Part shown: positions 58,694 through 64,000 of the stretch, in pieces | How positions within the stretch are numbered: position 1 is the stretch's first letter | Layout: each line of letters opens with the position of its first letter | Source of the DNA: Pyrenochaeta sp. MPI-SDFR-AT-0127 | Taxonomy: Eukaryota; Ascomycota; Dothideomycetes; Pleosporales; Cucurbitariaceae | Direction of reading: 5' to 3' | Length of the DNA: 64,000 nucleotides | NCBI GenBank assembly: GCA_020747015.1 | Contig: JAGTJM010000001.1 | Location: 1,426,001-1,490,000, forward strand | Notes under the pieces: model-generated | Databases searched by the model: none | The model's input: the letters and a program-made list of their open reading frames with translations, nothing else | What the model was told of the DNA's origin: nothing | Position numbers and translations under genes: made by a program

Positions 58694-59520
58694 TTACAAC
58701 CGCTGGTAAACCACATTCCTTGTCCAATTCGTTGCCGAAGCGACAAGTGAAGGTTGAAACAGCGTCGAGTAGCTTCGATCGTCAGTCCTAGAATCTGGCA
58801 AATATGGCCATTTACTTTGAACTTACAAGTAGCACAAAGTCAGACCTGTCCCAGCAGTACCTTGGAACCCAGGCATAACAGCGAGCGAAAACGATTGGCA
58901 TTGCGATCCATAGCCTTTGAGAAGTTCTAGTCAGCTCAATGAAACATTTTACTTGTGTACTCAACAAAGGAATCGTCGTTGGTTCGATGATCTTGGTTCT
59001 TACGAGGCAACATGAGAGGGACTTAAACGTCTAGGAGGGGTAAGTTACCAGTACACATCCCAAGGCATTGAGTGAGGGATTCTTCAAAAGTCTCGGGCCT
59101 GCTTCGAATGTTCAGAGCTTGCTCCCAGATGGTGTAATTGGTGTTGTCGGTTGGGCCATAGACCTGGGTCAAAGGAGCCGTCTGCCACATTTCGTGCGAA
59201 TGTTAGCATATCGGCTTAGTTAGAAGTCATCGGGCTCATACCGCTAAACATGCGCAGGCGCTGGTAACCCTGGTTGGATTGTCGGCGCAATTGGCTGCCC
59301 ACGTGGGGACAGTGGCAGCTGCATCGGTTGTGTATGTTGAGCAGAAAGGTATGGCAGTCACAATTCTGTTCCGGAGGGCGCGCAGGCAGTTATCAGCCGA
59401 ACAGGCGCGCTTCTCTAGGGTGATGAGCTCCGGAGCTGGTGTAGGTTGAGGCATTGCATGGACAAATTGAAGCAATGCGACCACCAAGGTCGCTGCGATA
59501 ATGTGCCAATAGATTCCCAT
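58694..59520 (-). CDS. Small secreted cysteine-rich protein, four exons, about 197 aa
   Basis: Signal peptide MGIYWHIIAATLVVALLQFVHA, then a short pro-segment ending EKR, a Kex2-like site, and a mature chain with ten Cys. Exons 59520-59242, 59181-59049, 58914-58827 and 58787-58694. The mature chain begins ACSADNCLRALRN, a motif shared by a wide group of fungal extracellular proteins, and continues FCSTYTT, SACACL, SLTQCLGMC and SQCQSF. The second-to-third exon acceptor was chosen (CAAAG) because it alone restores the Cys-bearing frame; the intron there is 134 bp. Function unknown; candidate effector or wall protein. Confidence 0.72.
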
Positions 59521-60832
59521 CTTGCCGCGACGTTTTTTGCCTGCTGCTTTACTTTGTCGCGAAAATTTTGCGTAGAGAGGATCAGAATCGAAGTCTTATA
59601 TGTTGTGTTGAACAAAAGACACTCCGCTTGAAGAAGGTGCTTATGCATCCCTGTAGTTTACTCACCGACAAGTATTGGACCCGAGTATATATGCAAGCCA
59701 CTGCGAGGCATGTGGATACTTGGTACAATGATGATACATGATATGCTGAATATTGTGTAGGTACTCTCTGTGCTCTTTTTTCTGAATCCGGCAAAGCCTT
59801 TAGGTAAACCATTCAAGGCTATTTTTGCCACTTGCGGATAAGAGGAAGTGCCCCTCTAGTAGAACTGACAGATGCTGACCTAAAGGCAGGTTGCGCACGA
59901 TAAACATACGCGGTGGAGTCTGCTAAGCGAGTCGTAAGATTTGAACCTTTTATTGCGGTTGATACTATCGAGTTTCGAATCTGAGGTTGGTGATGGATCA
60001 CTCCAGCCCAAGCCGCGCCCGGGCATTTAATGAGCGGTATCATGAGTGTTCGCAGATGGATCGTTTTCAGCTGGTGTTGGTGCACCGTTTGGGCGAGCCA
60101 ATGAGTTCAGTATATGCACACATACCCACACACAACGGGACATACAATTACCCACAAATATTGCACATGAAGATTCGATAATCTTTACGATGAGCACAAA
60201 CACACAGGGGTGTGGCTGCATCTTGCGATCGTGTTCAGAGAATGCACTCAGAATGGGGCTTCGCTTCACTCCGGTTGTAAAACTATAATCAAAGAATACA
60301 CCCCGTCTTAATTAGGGGTTGTGTACGGCTTGTACTGTTACGGAATGTTTTGGAGAGGTGGAGGAATGCTACCTCAAGGTGCTCGATTGCTAAGACGGGA
60401 CGCCAAGAATGGCAGCGATATTTTGAAAGGGATATGAGAATGCCTTGAATTATGGCTTGAATCAAGTTGCTGTGCACAGGTTGAATATTGTATAGCTTTG
60501 AGGGGGGCTCTTGAATGCCCTCGATTGGTAGGACAGCGGATTGAGACGACTCTGAAAGTCTCGAGTCTTAGGCAGAGCCACTGGCCGTGGTACCTCTTCA
60601 GCAGTCGTGCCCACCGATTGCCATTACCATGATCAAGGATAATGAGCCTCGCGAATTTCAATCCTGGCGTGATACAATAGTATGCGGGTGTGCGACCGTA
60701 GGAGTGGTTCGCTTTGGAGTTCTGGCGTTTGGGTGTTGCTGTGGACGAAAAGGGAAGGTGCCCCGCTTCTACGCTAACCAACATTTTCCGTCCTGCTCCA
60801 TCGTCGCTCTCCTTCATTCATACAACAGACGC
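59521..60832. other. Divergent intergenic region
   Basis: Promoters of the small secreted-protein gene and MOD5. A tRNA-like segment near 60526 was considered and rejected. Confidence 0.5.
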
Positions 60833-62381
60833 ATGTTTTCCTTCATCAGATCTTTCGGGACTCTCAAAATGGCAAAGATGGCCCCTGATCCTCTCATCGC
60901 TATCGTAGGCGCAACAGGGACTGGAAAATCAGATGTAAGGCATGGAGGATCAAGTCATGCTGAACGAAGCTGACCACAGCAGGAAGCTGGCTGTTGAGTT
61001 GGCGCGTAGATTCAATGGAGAGATCATCAACGGCGATGCGATGCAGTTGTACCATGGTTTGCCTGTAATCACCAACAAGATCACGCAGGAGGAGATGAAG
61101 GGTATTCCGCATCATCTTTTGGGCTGCATTGGGCTTGAGCAGGAGGCATGGACTGTCGGCAAATTTGTTAGCGAAGCATTGATTACAGTACGAACGGACA
61201 ACATACTGCATCCCACTCTCTTGTACTGACATGGCCAGATCAAGGATATTAGAAGCCGTGGCAAGCTGCCGATCCTGGTTGGTGGAACCCATTACTACAC
61301 GCAGTCACTTATATTCCACGATGCACTGGCAAAAGATGATGCTTTAAATGTAGTCGAGGATAGTACAAGCTTCCCGATATTGAAAGAGCCGACGAATACA
61401 ATTCTCAACAGGCTGAAGGAGGTCGATCCTATCATGGCAGACCGTTGGCATCCAAACGAGAGACGAAAAATTCAGCGCTCGCTTGAATTATATTTGCGGA
61501 CCGGTAAACCAGCGTCGCAGCTATACAACGAGCAACGTATGAAAAGGAAGTCTTCTCCAAGCGCGAAGGAGAGTGAGCAAATGGAGCCAAGGGCCCCTCG
61601 ATTCTCAGCTTTGATATTTTGGGTTCACGTCAGCAGGGACGTGCTCCAACCACGACTTGACAACCGAGTAGACAAGATGCTGGAAAGAGGGCTTCTGTCC
61701 GAAGTACAAGAACTTAGCAGCTTTCGAATCAGCCAAGAGGATCGCACAGGCACTAGCATCGATCAAAGCCGTGGTATATGGGTATCAATCGGGTACAAAG
61801 AATTCTTGGATTACCAATTTGCACTTTCCGATCCATCGCGACCCGCGCTAGAAATCGAAAAATTGAAGACGGCAGCTATAGAGAAGACACAGGCAGCAAC
61901 AAGACAATATGCAAATCGACAGGTTAAGTGGATTCGTATCAAGTTGCTTAATGCGCTCTTGGATACAGGGCAGGAGTGTAACCTGTTCTTGCTGGATGCA
62001 TCCGACCTATCAAGATGGGGAGACCAAATCATACAGCCTGCCATTGACATCACCGAAAAATTTCTTTCTGGTCAGCCCCTTCCAGTGCCGTCAACGCTTT
62101 CTGCAGTTGCATCGGAAATGCTCACACCAAAGCGCGAATACGACCTCGGACAGCGACCAGACCTCTGGCAGAAGAAAGTGTGCGATACGTGCGGTACAGT
62201 TGCGGTCACGGAAAATGACTGGAGTTTGCACATGAAGAGTCGCAACCATCGAAAAGCAACGAGCAAGAAGACAAAGAACCAACATACACAGGATATTCCG
62301 AATGAGGTCAGCCGAGCTTTGCAGACAGAAATTGTGGACGTGCTGGAAAATTACATGGTAAGATTTGCGGAGAAGCAATAA
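60833..62381 (+). CDS. MOD5: tRNA dimethylallyltransferase (isopentenyltransferase) Mod5
   Basis: Transfers dimethylallyl from DMAPP to N6 of A37 in tRNAs, in cytosol and mitochondria. Exons 60833-60934, 60987-61187 and 61239-62381; 481 aa. P-loop IVGATGTGKSD continues LAVELARRFNGEIINGDAMQLYHGLP after splicing. ITNKIT, GIPHHLLG and GGTHYYTQSL are family blocks. The C-terminal U1-type zinc finger CDTCGTVAVTENDW with HMKSRNH fits eukaryotic Mod5. Two in-frame ATGs, at 60833 and 60869, bracket a short basic/hydrophobic leader (MFSFIRSFGTLK), like the yeast gene, where alternative starts direct mitochondrial or cytosolic forms. Confidence 0.94.
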
Positions 62382-62835
62382 CCTAATGGACTGTAAAGAA
62401 CGAGCCCGAACAATTACTTGATGTATGTGATTTAAGTCGATTGCAACCCTGTTGTCAGCACGTGTGGTGTTATCCCTTGCTTAAGGCTAACTATTTGGCC
62501 TTTTTCGAAGCATAATCTTTGGGACTAGTGTAAAGCCGTCGAATTTGTTCTATTCTCAGCTCGAAAGGCCAAAATAAACGAGTAATGAAAATTCCCAGAT
62601 TTGGGGGTGAATAGGCATCCCTTTGAAAGGCGTGTGCACACTAGCTCCAGCTACGGGTGATACTTAATTTGTGATCCACGAATAAATTTTTTGACTCGGA
62701 TTAATTAACTTGACAGAGAGCCTTCCTTACCCCAGGCTTGTTACATTTTGAACCTTCTGTAGCAAAGTGGCAACGGCGCATCCTCGACAAGCGTACGAGC
62801 GAAGACGAATTTGCACGACGTGCTGACTGGGCAAC
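62382..62835. other. Intergenic, AT-rich
   Basis: MOD5 3' UTR and promoter of the UstYa-like gene; no gene seen. Confidence 0.55.
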
Positions 62836-63727
62836 ATGTCACCTTACAATTATTCCAAAGTTGGCGGCGAAAGTTGCACAGAAGAGTTATCTGAGTATAA
62901 GCAAAAAAATTCTGAGCCTGATCGCTTCGCCTCGTGGTCCAAAGCTGGCGAAAAGTTCCAATTCCTCCGATGGCCTGTGACGATGTGCCTCTTATTCTCT
63001 ATTCTTGTGTGTGAACTCTCGATCCTTCACAAACAACCAAGTTCATTGCAACTCGGAGGGGAGCTCAATGCGCTGATTCCTAATTGTGAGTCGTTCAAAT
63101 TTCCCTATTCATTCAAATTCTGTAAGTAGAGCCATGTATACTCACAGCAGAAACCAGTTTCGATAGAGCAGAAGATTTTTCATGTAGACATCAAATACGC
63201 GTCCGACCACAATACCATAACGTCGATGAATTTAACAAAGCAGTATTGGCGAGACCTCATGCCCCGTAAGTGTGAAATCCTAATGTTTGCGCAACAGGTA
63301 TCTCTAACACCTAGAAGGTGGCGGTGGGTTTATTAACGTCCCTGATTATGCATCGCATACATTACCATCACCGATGCATTTCCCTCAATATCCGGACAAG
63401 AAGGTCTACTCAGTCGCAGTCTTCCACGAACTACATTGCCTGATGCATATATCAAGTTATATCGATGAACTTGTTATGAAAATTCGTAACAAAGACTTTA
63501 ATCTCAACGAAAGTGAGATTGGACACAATGACCATTGCTTCAACTACTTGCGTAATGCTCTCCTTTGCTGCGGCGATACGACACTTGAAGGCCAGTCACA
63601 GGCTCTGATGTTCAAGGACATACCAGGTACAGATGGGACAGGTGCAGTACATGTGTGCCGAAACTATGATGAGATTTTGTCTTGGGCAGAGGGGCAGAGG
63701 ATTGTGGACGCGAAGGATAGCTTTTAA
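62836..63727 (+). CDS. UstYa-family (DUF3328) membrane protein
   Basis: UstYa-like proteins are oxidases that often cyclise or hydroxylate fungal ribosomal peptides and other secondary metabolites. Exons 62836-63085, 63158-63265 and 63315-63727; about 256 aa. One N-terminal membrane segment (WPVTMCLLFSILVCELSIL) is followed by a lumenal domain. The two family motifs are FHELHCLMH and NDHCFNYLRNALLCCGD, both variants of HxxHC. The splice between exons 1 and 2 uses AAACCAG as acceptor, the only nearby choice that gives NFSIEQKIFHVDIKYA and KQYWRDLMP; the exon 3 acceptor has two AG options three bases apart. A neighbouring cluster could lie outside the window. Confidence 0.86.
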
Positions 63728-64000
63728 GATGATAGCAGCGCATATAATACTTGTGCGGGTTCCCTAAGTGTTGGATATATATACAACTAGGTTGTCAACA
63801 AAACTGGTAAAATTTTGACTCTGATCTGGATTACAACGAAATTGCACGAGCGTTACCTACAGCAGTGGCTTTGGATTTATCTCTATTGTATGCGAGCAGC
63901 TACCAACTAATCTGGGTACCTCTGCTTCAGTTTATAGTTTGCCATCGGCCGATGATGAGGTTCTTGACCACTCTCATTTGGGTATGATCGTGTATTTTGT

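Noticed and set aside
60520..60590. Segment resembling tRNA D-arm and anticodon stem
   Set aside because: No B-box (GTTCGAATC-type) sequence and no complete acceptor stem, so not a tRNA gene.

Overview
This window is nuclear DNA of a filamentous ascomycete. The genes are intron-bearing, with mostly 44-90 bp GT-AG introns and recognisable CTAAC/CTGAC-type branch sites, and they lie on both strands with no operon structure. The protein set is typically fungal: RIB1, SSN3/CDK8, VPS23, NFS1, RVS167, TDP1, URM1, ELP2, CAF16, MOD5, CAZymes and an UstYa-type protein. The number of plant-cell-wall and secreted proteins and the overall protein style suggest Pezizomycotina, perhaps Dothideomycetes. That class assignment is an impression, not something I could test.

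Layout. 1-1.15 kb: 3' part of a type-B carboxylesterase. 1.5-9.1 kb: a hypothetical protein, a tail-anchored UBC6-like ubiquitin E2 with an apparent one-base frameshift, a tail-anchored heme-oxygenase-like protein and a multipass membrane protein. 10.5-11.7 kb: a cysteine-rich secreted protein beside a gene-poor stretch up to 14.2 kb. 14.2-21.9 kb: GTP cyclohydrolase II, an MFS sugar transporter, the Mediator kinase SSN3/CDK8 and a secreted CAP/PR-1 protein. 23.5-32.4 kb: ESCRT-I VPS23, NFS1 head-to-head with the BAR-SH3 protein RVS167, a FrnE-type DsbA protein and a four-TM protein. 33.5-41.6 kb: an F-box protein, TDP1 with N-terminal ubiquitin-interacting motifs, and URM1 head-to-head with ELP2. 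42.9-49.2 kb: a GH3 beta-glucosidase and a NodB deacetylase with three beta-sandwich-like modules. 50.9-64 kb: a DUF427 protein, a GT31-like glycosyltransferase, a GH131 glucanase, CAF16, a small secreted protein, tRNA isopentenyltransferase MOD5 and an UstYa-family protein at the right edge.

Two functional themes recur. First, four genes feed tRNA anticodon-loop modification: NFS1 (sulfur donor), URM1 (sulfur carrier for wobble-U thiolation), ELP2 (Elongator, wobble-U mcm5) and MOD5 (i6A37). URM1 and ELP2 share a promoter of about 100 bp. Second, seven genes encode likely secreted or wall-active proteins: the esterase, CAP, GH3, NodB, GH131 and two cysteine-rich proteins. I see no transposon, CRISPR array, tRNA or rRNA gene. 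Nothing here is a clearly new multi-gene system. The best leads are the frameshifted E2, the triple-module deacetylase, the URM1-ELP2 pair, the cysteine-rich secreted proteins, a nested inverted repeat at about 45.95 kb, and the UstYa gene that may open a secondary-metabolite locus beyond the edge. Exon boundaries were placed by eye from splice sites, reading frame and family conservation, with no transcript evidence.
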